Below, in pieces: positions 1-7,557 of a stretch of DNA of 24,546 bases; position 1 is the stretch's first letter; each line of letters opens with the position of its first letter. Below the pieces are notes generated by a model. It was given only the letters and a program-made list of their open reading frames with translations. It was not told the DNA's origin and searched no databases. The position numbers and the translations under genes are program-made. Origin of the DNA: Erysipelotrichaceae bacterium UBA3379 (GTDB lineage: Bacteria > Bacillota_I > Bacilli_A > Erysipelotrichales > Coprobacillaceae); NCBI GenBank assembly GCA_002359025.1, contig DEPZ01000059.1, forward strand, positions 13,458 to 38,003, written 5' to 3'.

Positions 1-106
1 TCTTATTTATCTTTCTATAATATTTTATAAATATTTCAATATATAAAATAGTAATAATATAATTAAAGCTGTGTTATAATATAAAAAAGTAAGGAGTGTG
101 TATATT

Positions 107-310
107 ATGGATTTATCATTACATAAGTTTAAAAAAATTGGAAATTGTTACCTTGTCCCAGAAGATGTTTTTAAAGAGCTTATTGAAATATATAACACAT
201 ACTTCTATCTTAGGCAGATAGACAAAAAAATTGAAGATATCAAAACTGGAAAAAGAAAAGCATATTCTGAAGTTGAATTTTTGGATGTTCTTGAAAATCA
301 AGGACTATAA
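107..310 (+). CDS. hypothetical protein, 67 aa
   Basis: I do not recognise this family. The protein is short and charged, with no membrane segment; a helical stretch around residues 18-50 is rich in Lys, Glu and Ile, and it ends in an acidic tail (EVEFLDVLENQGL). Start choice: AAGGAG at 91-96 sits 10 nt before the ATG at 107. An in-frame GTG at 98 would be only 1 nt from the same site and is rejected. A TATAAT at 75-80 is a plausible -10, without a good -35. The gene is convergent with rsmI, and about 245 nt with no further gene follow. Size and charge would fit a small DNA-binding or antitoxin-like protein, but nothing in the sequence proves that. Confidence 0.6.
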   Translation: MDLSLHKFKKIGNCYLVPEDVFKELIEIYNTYFYLRQIDKKIEDIKTGKRKAYSEVEFLDVLENQGL

Positions 311-530
311 AATATAGCATAGTTTTTAATAAAGTGTAAAAGTATTTTGAATTACTCTTTTATATTGACTAGGACAAATTATATAAAGAATTACTAAACA
401 AGTATTGAATCCCGATTACTTCCCATAAAATAATTGATATATTCTTGATATAAAAACTATTAAATGTGTAATAATGATATTCATCTATTAAAATCAATTA
501 TTTTAAACTACTTATTGAATAGTAAGTTAA

Positions 531-560
531 ATAGAGATGTTTCACGTGAAACATCTCTAT
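531..560. promoter_or_regulatory. parS: parS site (ParB/Spo0J) inside a 30-bp perfect palindrome
   Basis: Positions 538-553 read TGTTTCACGTGAAACA, an exact match to the known Firmicute parS consensus TGTTNCACGTGAAACA. The symmetry extends to 30 bp (531-560) and covers the rsmI stop codon at 557-559. ParB nucleates here and spreads to organise and segregate the origin region. The extended palindrome could also fold as a hairpin at the end of the rsmI transcript, but the U-tract there is poor. Confidence 0.92.
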
Positions 561-1411
561 TTGTTTTGACTATGATATTCATTATATACAATATTTTTTG
601 AAATATTTCTTATCTTAGCAACCTCTTTAATAGCATCTTTAGGAGTATAACCTTGATTAATATAACTTTGAACATGGTCATAAATTGATATATCAAAAGT
701 TTCTTCTATAGCAACTTCATGACTGCCTTCGACAATAAGAACCATTTCGCCCTTTAACTCATCAACTATATTAAATATTTCTGAAATAGTTCCCCTTATA
801 ATTTCTTCATGTTTCTTAGTAATCTCACGGCATAAAGCAATATTTCTATCACCTAAAATATCAAGCATAAGCTTAAGTGTTTTCTTTATTCTATGAGGTG
901 ATTCATAGAATACAATAGTTTCTTTATAATCCTTCAATGAAGTTAATTCTTTCTTTTTCTTTTTATCTAAGTGATCTAGAAAGCCATAAAACATAAAAGG
1001 TTGTGGACAAATTCCAGATACGATCAATGCATCCAGACAAGCATTTGCACCTGAAATAGGTACAACATTTATTTGATTGTCAATACATGCTTTGACAAGT
1101 TCATATCCTGGATCACTAATTGCAGGATAACCTGCATCACTTACTAATGCTATATTATGATTATCTAATAATAATGAAATAATTTTAGGAATAGATGAAG
1201 TTATATTATGTTCATGATGTGATATCAATTTTGTATTAATTTCAAAATGATTTAATAATTTTATTGTATTTCGTGTATCTTCTGCTGCAATATAATCAAC
1301 ATTTTTTAATATATCTATTGCTCTAAATGTCATTTCTTGAAGATTTCCAATAGGGGTAGCTACTAAATATAATGTAGGTTGATTATTTTCAAAACTCTTC
1401 TGTCTATTCAT
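557..1411 (-). CDS. rsmI: 16S rRNA (cytidine1402-2'-O)-methyltransferase RsmI
   Basis: RsmI is a SAM-dependent tetrapyrrole-methylase-fold enzyme that methylates the 2'-O of C1402 in the ribosomal P site, together with RsmH. The 284-residue length is normal. The N-terminal block YLVATPIGNL (residues 15-24), then AAEDTR (42-47) and the SDAGYPAISDPG loop near residue 90 are hallmarks of the family. ESPHR and the CREITKKHEE block lie further on. The ATG overlaps the end of trmN6 by 8 nt, with GGAG just upstream, so the two are translationally linked. It is the last gene of the tmk operon, and its stop codon lies in the parS palindrome. Bacillus has the same neighbourhood (yabB-yazA-yabC), without yazA here. 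Confidence 0.95.
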   Translation of the reverse strand: MNRQKSFENNQPTLYLVATPIGNLQEMTFRAIDILKNVDYIAAEDTRNTIKLLNHFEINTKLISHHEHNITSSIPKIISLLLDNHNIALVSDAGYPAISDPGYELVKACIDNQINVVPISGANACLDALIVSGICPQPFMFYGFLDHLDKKKKKELTSLKDYKETIVFYESPHRIKKTLKLMLDILGDRNIALCREITKKHEEIIRGTISEIFNIVDELKGEMVLIVEGSHEVAIEETFDISIYDHVQSYINQGYTPKDAIKEVAKIRNISKNIVYNEYHSQNK

Positions 1412-2138
1412 CTACTTTCTCTCCAAACATTCTTCTTACATCTTTTGTATATGATCCATCATTTTCATGAGCATACAATGGCTGTTCTATTTTAACACCT
1501 TTATTACCTTTATACATACCTTCAATTAAAAAGATATGAGATTCTTTCCCAACCCTTGGGTACACAAATTGTATTCTTTTTGGTTCTATATCATATTTTT
1601 GCATACAATTGATAATTTCAATCATACGATCAGGTCTATGTACCATAGCAAAGCGTCCCTTATTATCAAGAATCATAGCCGCACTTTTAATAATTTCATC
1701 TAAATTAATCTTAATTTCGTGTCGTGCAATTTGTAAATATTCATTTTCGTTAAGATTACTCCTCTCACCTACTTTAAAAAAAGGTGGATTACATACAACT
1801 AATTTTACTTTCTGTGCTGTTTTTACAAATTCTTTTATATCAGCATGTATAATACTAATTTGATTATCAAGATGATTTAATTCAATATTCTTTATAGCTA
1901 AATTAACTGCATCTTTTTGTATTTCAACACCTGTTATTTTTTTATCTGTTCTTCGTGATAATAATAAAGGGATTGCTGCATTATTTGTACCAAAGTCTAC
2001 TATTTCATTTACATCTTTATTAAGAGTACAGAAATTAGCAAGCAATACTGTATCTAAAGAAAAGTTAAACATATCTTTTCTTTGTATAATTTGCATATCT
2101 TTATGTGCGAGTAAGTAATTAATGACTTCTTGGCTCAT
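1404..2138 (-). CDS. trmN6: tRNA1(Val) adenine-37 N6-methyltransferase-like protein (YfiC/YabB family)
   Basis: This is a class I SAM-dependent methyltransferase of 244 residues. The SAM-binding glycine region is degenerate but recognisable (VDFGTNNAAIPLLLS, about 48-62), followed by the acidic GVEIQ (70-74). The catalytic NPPF tetrad (117-120) marks N6-adenine methyltransferases. The E. coli member of this family methylates A37 of tRNA1(Val); activity in Firmicutes is inferred by homology. The ATG has GGAG 7 nt upstream, lying inside the end of ricT, which it overlaps by 20 nt. In Bacillus yabA separates the two genes; here it is absent. Confidence 0.88.
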   Translation of the reverse strand: MSQEVINYLLAHKDMQIIQRKDMFNFSLDTVLLANFCTLNKDVNEIVDFGTNNAAIPLLLSRRTDKKITGVEIQKDAVNLAIKNIELNHLDNQISIIHADIKEFVKTAQKVKLVVCNPPFFKVGERSNLNENEYLQIARHEIKINLDEIIKSAAMILDNKGRFAMVHRPDRMIEIINCMQKYDIEPKRIQFVYPRVGKESHIFLIEGMYKGNKGVKIEQPLYAHENDGSYTKDVRRMFGEKVDE

Positions 2139-2949
2139 GCTTATGCTCCTTTGGTGGTAATACCTTTATTTCACTTAATGGAACACATAGAATATTACCA
2201 TCAGAATTAATCTTTACTAGGTCACTAATAACATTTAAACCTTCTACTTTTACAATTTTATCTTCAAATCTCACTCTTGAACCAATTTTAGGAAAGCGTT
2301 GTTTTTCAATAGAATATGTTTCATCTTCATATTTTAAACAACATAATAATCTACCACAGGCACCTGAAATTTTCTCAATATTGATTGCAAGCATTTGATT
2401 TTTTGCCATATTAATAGAAACACCATCAAACTCACCTAAAAAAGAAGAACAACATAGAGGTAAACCACAAGAACCTAATCCTCCAACTATTTTAGACTTG
2501 TCCCTTGGACCTATTTGACGTAATTCTATTCTACATTTAAATACACTCGCAAGTTCCTTTAATAATTCTCTAAAATCAACTCTTGTCTCAGATGTATACA
2601 TGAAAATGACTTTAGAAGCATCTAATGTATATTCGCAATTAACTAAGTGCATATCCAAATCGTATTCTTTAACAATTTCTTTGCATATTTCTAACGATTT
2701 CACAGCTTTTGTTTTATTAAATAAATGTAAATCAATATCTGCTCTATTCGCTTTTCTCTTTATTTTCTTTAATTCTGTATCTAAATTAAATTCTGATAAA
2801 TCTTTTAATTCTGTAACAATTTCACCTAATTCTAATCCTCGTATAGTCTCAACAACAACCTTATCTCCTTTTTCTAAGTTTATATCTGTAGAAAAGTAGT
2901 AAGATTTTCCAACATTGTTAAAACGTACGAGTGCTAATTTTTCACTCAT
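2119..2949 (-). CDS. ricT: RicT / YaaT, PSP1-domain protein
   Basis: This is a PSP1 C-terminal domain protein of 276 residues. In Bacillus, RicT forms the Y-complex with RicA and RicF, binds Fe-S clusters, and adjusts RNase Y-dependent mRNA maturation as well as competence and sporulation. Cysteines that match the Fe-S ligands are present: CGLPLCC at 161-167 and CGRLLCC at 198-204. The central block ELRQIGPRDKSKIVGGLGSCG is typical. AGAGGAG precedes the ATG. It lies 12 nt after holB and overlaps trmN6 by 20 nt. The His-rich tail (KHEHEPRSH by charge pattern, about 268-276) falls in the overlap and is probably unconserved. Confidence 0.93.
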   Translation of the reverse strand: MSEKLALVRFNNVGKSYYFSTDINLEKGDKVVVETIRGLELGEIVTELKDLSEFNLDTELKKIKRKANRADIDLHLFNKTKAVKSLEICKEIVKEYDLDMHLVNCEYTLDASKVIFMYTSETRVDFRELLKELASVFKCRIELRQIGPRDKSKIVGGLGSCGLPLCCSSFLGEFDGVSINMAKNQMLAINIEKISGACGRLLCCLKYEDETYSIEKQRFPKIGSRVRFEDKIVKVEGLNVISDLVKINSDGNILCVPLSEIKVLPPKEHKHEPRSH

Positions 2950-2961
2950 ATATACTCCTCT

Positions 2962-3915
2962 CTATATTCTATACATTAAACTATCCATTAATAATAATAC
3001 ATTTGCATTTGTATTTAATAAATATATTGTTTCTAATACTAAATCAATTTTTGATATAGTCTCATCTACATTCATTGGGATTCTTTCGTATAAATCTTTA
3101 AAAGATGGATAAATTAAATCCATATTTTGTTTCACGTGAAACAAATCTTTAAATCCTAAAACAAGCATGTTTAAAAATAATTCTATTTTATCCTTTTCTT
3201 TAAACTCCTTCAATAAATGAGTCTGCACATTCACTACAAGATTCTCTCTATGAAAATACAGATCATCTATAAAATGATAGACTTCCAGTCTTAATTTATC
3301 AAATTCATCAGATTCAATATATTTTTCACAATCATCATATGAATCAAATAACTCAGCAAGAACATTCACTTCATCCTGAGATATATTTTGTTCTTTTAAT
3401 TTAGATTTTAATAAAAGTTTAGATCCTTGTAATAATTGAATAACTTGACATCTTGATTGAATTGTCGGTAAAACTCTACTTAAGTTTTGACATGTAAATA
3501 TAGAATATACGCCTGAAATAGGTTCCTCTAAAACTTTTAAAAGGCTATTCATTGATTCTACAGTTGAATTTTCTATATTCTCAAGTATATATATCTTTGC
3601 CTTACCTTCCATAGAAGATTTAGAAAATTGTTCTTGAATATATTCAATTTGAGATTTCTTAATTGTTTCCTTTTTACCATCAAAATAAATCAAATCACCA
3701 TACTTATGTTCTTTAATTCTTCTACAATCATTACATGTATCACAGGCCAATATATCCTCATCACAAATAATACTTTCTGCAATATAATGTGCAGCAAGTG
3801 ATGCATTCTTTCCTACCAATAAAAATGCATGTGGTATTTTTTGATTAGTAAAGCTTTTTAACAAAATCTGATAGAGAATGGGTTGTTGTTGTTTTAAATC
3901 ATCTTTAAAACTCAT
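2962..3915 (-). CDS. holB: DNA polymerase III subunit delta'
   Basis: Delta' is the stator of the clamp loader; with DnaX and delta it loads the beta clamp. The protein has 317 residues. The N-terminal AAA+ fold carries a degenerate P-loop (VGKNASL, 34-40) that lacks the Lys-Thr/Ser of an active ATPase, as expected for delta'. Zinc ligands are C51, C58, C61 and C64. The stretch around NSLLKVLEEP matches the clamp-loader family. The ATG overlaps the tmk stop (ATGA, 4 nt). A perfect parS site is embedded in the reading frame at 3128-3143, where it encodes Phe-His-Val-Lys. Confidence 0.92.
   Translation of the reverse strand: MSFKDDLKQQQPILYQILLKSFTNQKIPHAFLLVGKNASLAAHYIAESIICDEDILACDTCNDCRRIKEHKYGDLIYFDGKKETIKKSQIEYIQEQFSKSSMEGKAKIYILENIENSTVESMNSLLKVLEEPISGVYSIFTCQNLSRVLPTIQSRCQVIQLLQGSKLLLKSKLKEQNISQDEVNVLAELFDSYDDCEKYIESDEFDKLRLEVYHFIDDLYFHRENLVVNVQTHLLKEFKEKDKIELFLNMLVLGFKDLFHVKQNMDLIYPSFKDLYERIPMNVDETISKIDLVLETIYLLNTNANVLLLMDSLMYRI
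3128..3143. promoter_or_regulatory. parS: parS site (ParB/Spo0J) within holB
   Basis: TGTTTCACGTGAAACA is a perfect 16-bp palindrome, identical to the copy at 538-553. It is read through by the holB frame as codons for Phe-His-Val-Lys. Two exact copies within 2.6 kb are far beyond chance and support an origin-proximal location. Confidence 0.92.
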
Positions 3916-4535
3916 AATAATTCTCTAATCATAGATAATGCTTGTGATAGTACACTATCTATATCTTGACTTGCATCAATTTTAACAATTCTTTCAGGAA
4001 ATTTATCACATATAGATAAATATCCTTGATATACTTTTTGATGAAATTCAATATTTTCTAAATCAAGACGATTAATTTCTCTATCTTTGTTTGAATAAAC
4101 TCTTTGTAATCCAATTTCTGGTAATACATCAAAGAAAATAGTACGCTGTGGTAATATATTTTCTGTTGCAAATAAATTCATTTCATATACTTCATCAACA
4201 CCAATACCTCTACCAATACCTTGATATACCATTGAACTATCAACAAATCTATCACATATAACAATTTGTCCTTGATCTAAAGCAGGTAATACCTTCTCTA
4301 CTAGATGCTGTCTACGACTAGCTGCATAAAGTAAAGCTTCAGTCTTTTTATCCATATTAGTATATTTAATATCATGAATAATATCACGAATTTTCTCTGC
4401 TATTTCTACTCCACCTGGTTCACGAGTTAATGTTACTTTATAACCTTCTTGTTCAAGTATTTCTTTCACTTTTTTTGCTATAGTTGTTTTTCCACTACCT
4501 TCTCCGCCTTCAAAAGTAATAAATAACCCTGGCAA
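3912..4535 (-). CDS. tmk: thymidylate kinase
   Basis: Tmk phosphorylates dTMP to dTDP with ATP. The P-loop GGEGSGKTT lies near the N-terminus, followed by TREPGG (dTMP-binding Arg), DRFVDSSMVYQG (catalytic DR motif) and a lid region near residue 150. The length of 207 residues is normal. Start choice: GAGGTG is followed by 6 nt and then TTG at 4535, giving MPGLFITFEGG. The upstream in-frame GTG at 4544 lies inside this Shine-Dalgarno sequence and is unlikely. This is the first gene of a five-gene operon; a TATAAT at 4565-4560 (minus) is the likely -10. It overlaps holB by 4 nt. The yaaQ and yaaR genes found here in Bacillus are missing. Confidence 0.93.
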   Translation of the reverse strand: MPGLFITFEGGEGSGKTTIAKKVKEILEQEGYKVTLTREPGGVEIAEKIRDIIHDIKYTNMDKKTEALLYAASRRQHLVEKVLPALDQGQIVICDRFVDSSMVYQGIGRGIGVDEVYEMNLFATENILPQRTIFFDVLPEIGLQRVYSNKDREINRLDLENIEFHQKVYQGYLSICDKFPERIVKIDASQDIDSVLSQALSMIRELL

Positions 4536-4559
4536 TTTTAACACCTCATTTCTTTATCT

Positions 4560-4565
4560 ATTATA
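4560..4565 (-). promoter_or_regulatory. putative -10 box of the tmk operon
   Basis: On the minus strand TATAAT lies 25 nt before the TTG start of tmk and just after the stop of the bofA-like gene. No good TTGACA -35 is visible at the normal distance, so the call rests on the -10 and its position. Confidence 0.45.
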
Positions 4566-4598
4566 TAAGAAAAATGCTAAGATATAAAGCATTATTTC

Positions 4599-4763
4599 TT
4601 ATAAGAAAAACTGTAAAAATATGCAAATCAGAAAACCATAAATATCAAAAAAAGTAATCATTAAAATATGAAAAAGACTCATTGATAGATGTATAGGAAA
4701 TATGATATTGGATATATAAATCCAAAGAATAGCTAATAATAATCTGATTATATATTTAAACAA
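4599..4763 (-). CDS. small membrane protein, BofA-like
   Basis: This is a 54-residue hydrophobic protein that starts MFKYIIRLLLAILWIY and ends FDIYGFLICIFLQFFL, with two predicted membrane segments (about 5-22 and 29-53). The C-terminal pattern (Pro-Ile-His-Leu, then a hydrophobic run, then aromatic-X-Ile-X-Gly-hydrophobic) resembles the tail of BofA, the inhibitor of pro-sigmaK processing. bofA sits just after recR in Bacillus, so position supports the call. Start: GAGGTGA then 6 T's, then TTG at 4763. The Shine-Dalgarno sequence lies in the 3' arm of the hairpin that follows recR, and the TTG uses the end of its U-tract. The usual Gly-Ile-Pro-Gly is diverged, so function is uncertain. Confidence 0.5.
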   Translation of the reverse strand: MFKYIIRLLLAILWIYISNIIFPIHLSMSLFHILMITFFDIYGFLICIFLQFFL

Positions 4764-4795
4764 AAAAAATCACCTCACTGAATATATGAGATGAT
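4762..4795 (-). terminator. terminator-like hairpin after recR, overlapping a Shine-Dalgarno sequence
   Basis: On the minus strand ATCATCTCA (4795-4787) pairs with TGAGGTGAT (4777-4769; one G-U pair) around a 9-nt loop, followed by seven T's. It directly follows the recR stop. The 3' arm contains the GAGGTGA ribosome binding site of the next small gene, so the hairpin may terminate dnaX-recR transcripts and mask that site in read-through RNA. Confidence 0.75.
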
Positions 4796-5389
4796 TTATA
4801 ATTTCTTTCTACCTTCTAATGATTTTAATAAAGTTAATTCATCAGCATAATCCAAATTGCTTCCTATTGGTAATCCATTAGCAATTCTAGAAGCTGGTAT
4901 ATTTTCTTTAGCTAATAATTTAGCAAGAAATAAAGCTGTTGTTTCTCCTTCTCTTGTAGGGTTAGTCGCAATAATAACTTCTTTTATATCACTATTTAAT
5001 CTTTGAAATAATGAATGAATATTCAGATCATCTATTGTTTTACCATCCATAATAGACATAGTTCCATGCAAAACATGATACAATCCGTGATACTCTTTTA
5101 GCTTTTCCATTGCAAAGACATCTTTAGGTGATTCTACAACACAAATTGTAGATTGATCTCTTGTTTGATCCTTACATATATCACAGATTTCGTCATCACA
5201 AATATGTCCACATATTTTACAATAATGTATTTGCTTCTTAAAATCAACTAAAGCATGAGAAAATCTTTCTACTTTATCTTGATCCATTTGTAAAACATGA
5301 TATACCATTCTTTCTGCTCCTTTTGTTCCAATACCTGGAAGCATTTTGAAGCATTCAAGAAGTTCTTCAAAACTAGTAGGATATTCCAT
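4796..5389 (-). CDS. recR: recombination mediator RecR
   Basis: RecR works with RecO (and RecF) to load RecA on SSB-coated gaps. Domains are in the usual order over 197 residues: helix-hairpin-helix with LPGIGTKGAERM (17-28), a C4 zinc finger (C57, C60, C69, C72), then a Toprim domain starting at CVVESPKDVFAMEK (83-96) with the ATNPTREGE block near 140. It lies 2 nt after ybaB with only a weak ribosome binding site, so translation is probably coupled. This is the final gene of the dnaX-ybaB-recR operon, as in Bacillus. Confidence 0.96.
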   Translation of the reverse strand: MEYPTSFEELLECFKMLPGIGTKGAERMVYHVLQMDQDKVERFSHALVDFKKQIHYCKICGHICDDEICDICKDQTRDQSTICVVESPKDVFAMEKLKEYHGLYHVLHGTMSIMDGKTIDDLNIHSLFQRLNSDIKEVIIATNPTREGETTALFLAKLLAKENIPASRIANGLPIGSNLDYADELTLLKSLEGRKKL

Positions 5390-5391
5390 AA

Positions 5392-5700
5392 TTATAAGAA
5401 TGCAGATACATCAACACCGTTAGTGATTTTATTTAATGTATCTTCCTTTTCTTTAGAAATACGTTTAATTGTTTGATTAATAGTGACAATTAATAAATCT
5501 TCAATATCTTGCTTGTTATCTACTGATATCATATCTTCTTGAATATGTAGTTCTTTAATTTCTAAATTTCCATTCATCTTACCAGTAATAACTTCACATT
5601 GAGATGAAAAATCAAATTCTTTTTCATTAAACTCTTTTTTAGCTTTATTTACCTTTCTTTGTAATTGTTGAGCTTGTTGTACTAAATTACCAAAATTCAT
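5392..5700 (-). CDS. nucleoid-associated protein, YbaB/EbfC (YaaK) family
   Basis: This is a 102-residue homodimeric DNA-binding protein of the YbaB/EbfC family. It shows the family pattern of an N-terminal helix rich in Gln and Lys (NLVQQAQQLQRKVNKAKKEF), a central beta hairpin containing VITGKMNGNLEIKEL, and a C-terminal helix. The gene almost always sits between dnaX and recR. Its Shine-Dalgarno AAGGAGG is built from the last codons of dnaX, with the ATG 3 nt after the dnaX stop. Confidence 0.93.
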   Translation of the reverse strand: MNFGNLVQQAQQLQRKVNKAKKEFNEKEFDFSSQCEVITGKMNGNLEIKELHIQEDMISVDNKQDIEDLLIVTINQTIKRISKEKEDTLNKITNGVDVSAFL

Positions 5701-5703
5701 ATA

Positions 5704-7497
5704 TTAATCCTCCTTAAATTCAACAATATCTCCAAATAACTCTAAAGCATACTCTTGTGCTTCTGTTAAATCGATTCTATCTAAGTCATACCCATCAATA
5801 TGTTTTAATGTTAATTCATGGGGTTGTGGCAACATGTTTTGTTTCTTTAAATCAATAAAATGCTGTCTTGTTTTTAACCATTCATTGTGTTCTAATGCTA
5901 TAAAACGATATTCTTGCCCCAATATTTCTTCTAGAAATGAACTCAATAACTTATAATTCTTATAATAATTGACAGCGTTAACAGCTGGTTGGAATTCAAA
6001 TGAAATAATTAATCCCCCAGGACATGCAGCAACTGGTGTGCCATCACATAACATAGAAGCACTTTTTGCTGTATTTAAATTTGCAAGATATCTTTTAATA
6101 ATTGGCCATCTTTCCTTGATTGAATCTAATATATCACGTCTTGCTTGAACAAGTATATTCATAATATCACCTTGATCTATTTCAATATTATCAGAAACCG
6201 GTTGAACTTGAGAAGTTTGCTCAAAGTTAAACTGAGGTATTATTTCTTTTTCCTCTGTCACTTCTTGCATAGGTTCGTCCATTGGTTCATAAGGCATATC
6301 TTCAATGATATCGTCTTGTGATAAATCAGGTGAAGGTTGTTGTACTTCCTCTTTCATTATAGGTTGAGGAATCACTTGTTTAACTTCTTCTACTGTTGGT
6401 TGAACAACTTGTGTTTTTACCTCTTTAACATGATTACATATTTTTAATATAGACAATTCAAAATAAATTGATGGTTGTATAACTTTAGCATATTTCTCAC
6501 TTGCTTCCATTAAAATATCTATAAACTCGAAACACTCTTCACATGTAATATATGGGGCTATCATGTCAATATAATATTGAGATAGAACAAATAAAATATC
6601 AGTATCTTGAGTATTTTTATAAATAACAATATCTTTTAATATATCTACCATATCTAATGTAAGTCGTTTAATATCAATTCCATTGACCTTCATTTCATCT
6701 AATAAAGATAAAGCCTTTTGCATATCTTTAGATAGCAATATCTTTAAAAAGTCAATTTTCTTTTCTAGTGATACAATTCCATAAATATGATTGACATCTT
6801 GTACAGTTAAATGCTGATCATTATAAGCTAAACATTGTTCTAATATAGAAAGTGCATCACGCATTCCTCCATCAGCAAGTTTAGCAATCATTTGCAATGC
6901 ATCATCATCACATTGATAATTTTCTTGTTCAATAACTTCCTTCATTCTATGAATCATATCTTCTTGACTTAATTTTGTAAAATCAAAACGTTGACATCTT
7001 GATATAATTGTAGGAAGTATCTTATGAGGTTCTGTCGTTGCAAGAATAAAGACAACATGTGCTGGTGGTTCTTCTAATGTTTTTAATAAAGCATTAAAAG
7101 CACCAGTAGACATCATATGAACCTCATCTATAATATAGACTTTGTATTTTCCTTGTGTTGGAGCATATTTGACTTTCTCTATAAGATTTCTTACTTCATC
7201 TACACCATTATTACTTGCTGCATCTATTTCAATAACATCAGGATGATTTCCTAATGTAATTTCTTTACAGTTTTCACATTCATCACAAGGCTTAACTTCA
7301 CCAGTACAGTTAATTGCTTTAGCAAGAAGCTTAGCAATCGTAGTTTTTCCTGTTCCACGTGGACCACAGAATAAATAAGCATGAGCTATTCTATCTTCTT
7401 CTACAGCATGTCGTAATGTTGTAATAATATGTTCTTGTCCTGCAACATCTTCAAAACGTTGTGGACGATATACTCTATATAAAGTTTTATACGCCAT
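5704..7497 (-). CDS. dnaX: DNA polymerase III subunit gamma/tau
   Basis: DnaX is the ATPase motor of the clamp loader; the long tau form also binds the polymerase and DnaB helicase. The protein has 597 residues: Walker A GPRGTGKTT (45-53), zinc ligands C64, C71, C74 and C77, Walker B IIDEVHMMS (122-130), sensor LATTE (152-156) and the SRC arginine finger (166-168). An acidic, Pro/Gln-rich linker (about 365-440) precedes the C-terminal tau domain. It is the first gene of its operon; GGAG precedes the ATG, and an extended -10 (TGGTATAAT) lies just upstream. No perfect A-AAA-AAG slippery heptamer was seen, so a separate gamma form is not supported. Confidence 0.96.
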   Translation of the reverse strand: MAYKTLYRVYRPQRFEDVAGQEHIITTLRHAVEEDRIAHAYLFCGPRGTGKTTIAKLLAKAINCTGEVKPCDECENCKEITLGNHPDVIEIDAASNNGVDEVRNLIEKVKYAPTQGKYKVYIIDEVHMMSTGAFNALLKTLEEPPAHVVFILATTEPHKILPTIISRCQRFDFTKLSQEDMIHRMKEVIEQENYQCDDDALQMIAKLADGGMRDALSILEQCLAYNDQHLTVQDVNHIYGIVSLEKKIDFLKILLSKDMQKALSLLDEMKVNGIDIKRLTLDMVDILKDIVIYKNTQDTDILFVLSQYYIDMIAPYITCEECFEFIDILMEASEKYAKVIQPSIYFELSILKICNHVKEVKTQVVQPTVEEVKQVIPQPIMKEEVQQPSPDLSQDDIIEDMPYEPMDEPMQEVTEEKEIIPQFNFEQTSQVQPVSDNIEIDQGDIMNILVQARRDILDSIKERWPIIKRYLANLNTAKSASMLCDGTPVAACPGGLIISFEFQPAVNAVNYYKNYKLLSSFLEEILGQEYRFIALEHNEWLKTRQHFIDLKKQNMLPQPHELTLKHIDGYDLDRIDLTEAQEYALELFGDIVEFKED

Positions 7498-7520
7498 ATT
7501 CTCAACTCCAATCTTTTAAG

Positions 7521-7528
7521 ATTATACC
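7521..7528 (-). promoter_or_regulatory. extended -10 promoter of dnaX
   Basis: On the minus strand TGGTATAAT (7529-7521) lies directly after the terminator of the upstream transcript and about 24 nt before the dnaX ATG. The TG dinucleotide fits an extended -10 that can do without a strong -35; none is visible. Confidence 0.6.
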
Positions 7529-7530
7529 AT

Positions 7531-7556
7531 AAAAAAAAAGAGAGAAAAACCTCTCT
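7531..7556 (-). terminator. rho-independent terminator after the Bax-inhibitor-1 gene
   Basis: Minus strand: AGAGAG, a 6-nt loop, CTCTCT and then a run of eight or nine T's. It lies 2 nt after the stop of the upstream gene and separates the SRP RNA-tadA transcript from dnaX. Confidence 0.85.
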
Positions 7557-7557
7557 G

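Noticed and set aside
531..560. Reading the 30-bp palindrome simply as a transcription terminator of rsmI.
   Set aside because: The 16-bp core is an exact parS site and the U-tract on the rsmI side is poor; termination is at most a second role.
4536..4544. GTG at 4544 as the start of tmk.
   Set aside because: It lies within the GAGGTG ribosome site that is correctly spaced for the TTG at 4535.
6240..6260. An A-rich stretch in dnaX (coding GAGGAAAAAGAA) as a possible programmed frameshift for a gamma form.
   Set aside because: It is not the A-AAA-AAG heptamer and I saw no clear stimulatory stem or nearby stop to support it.
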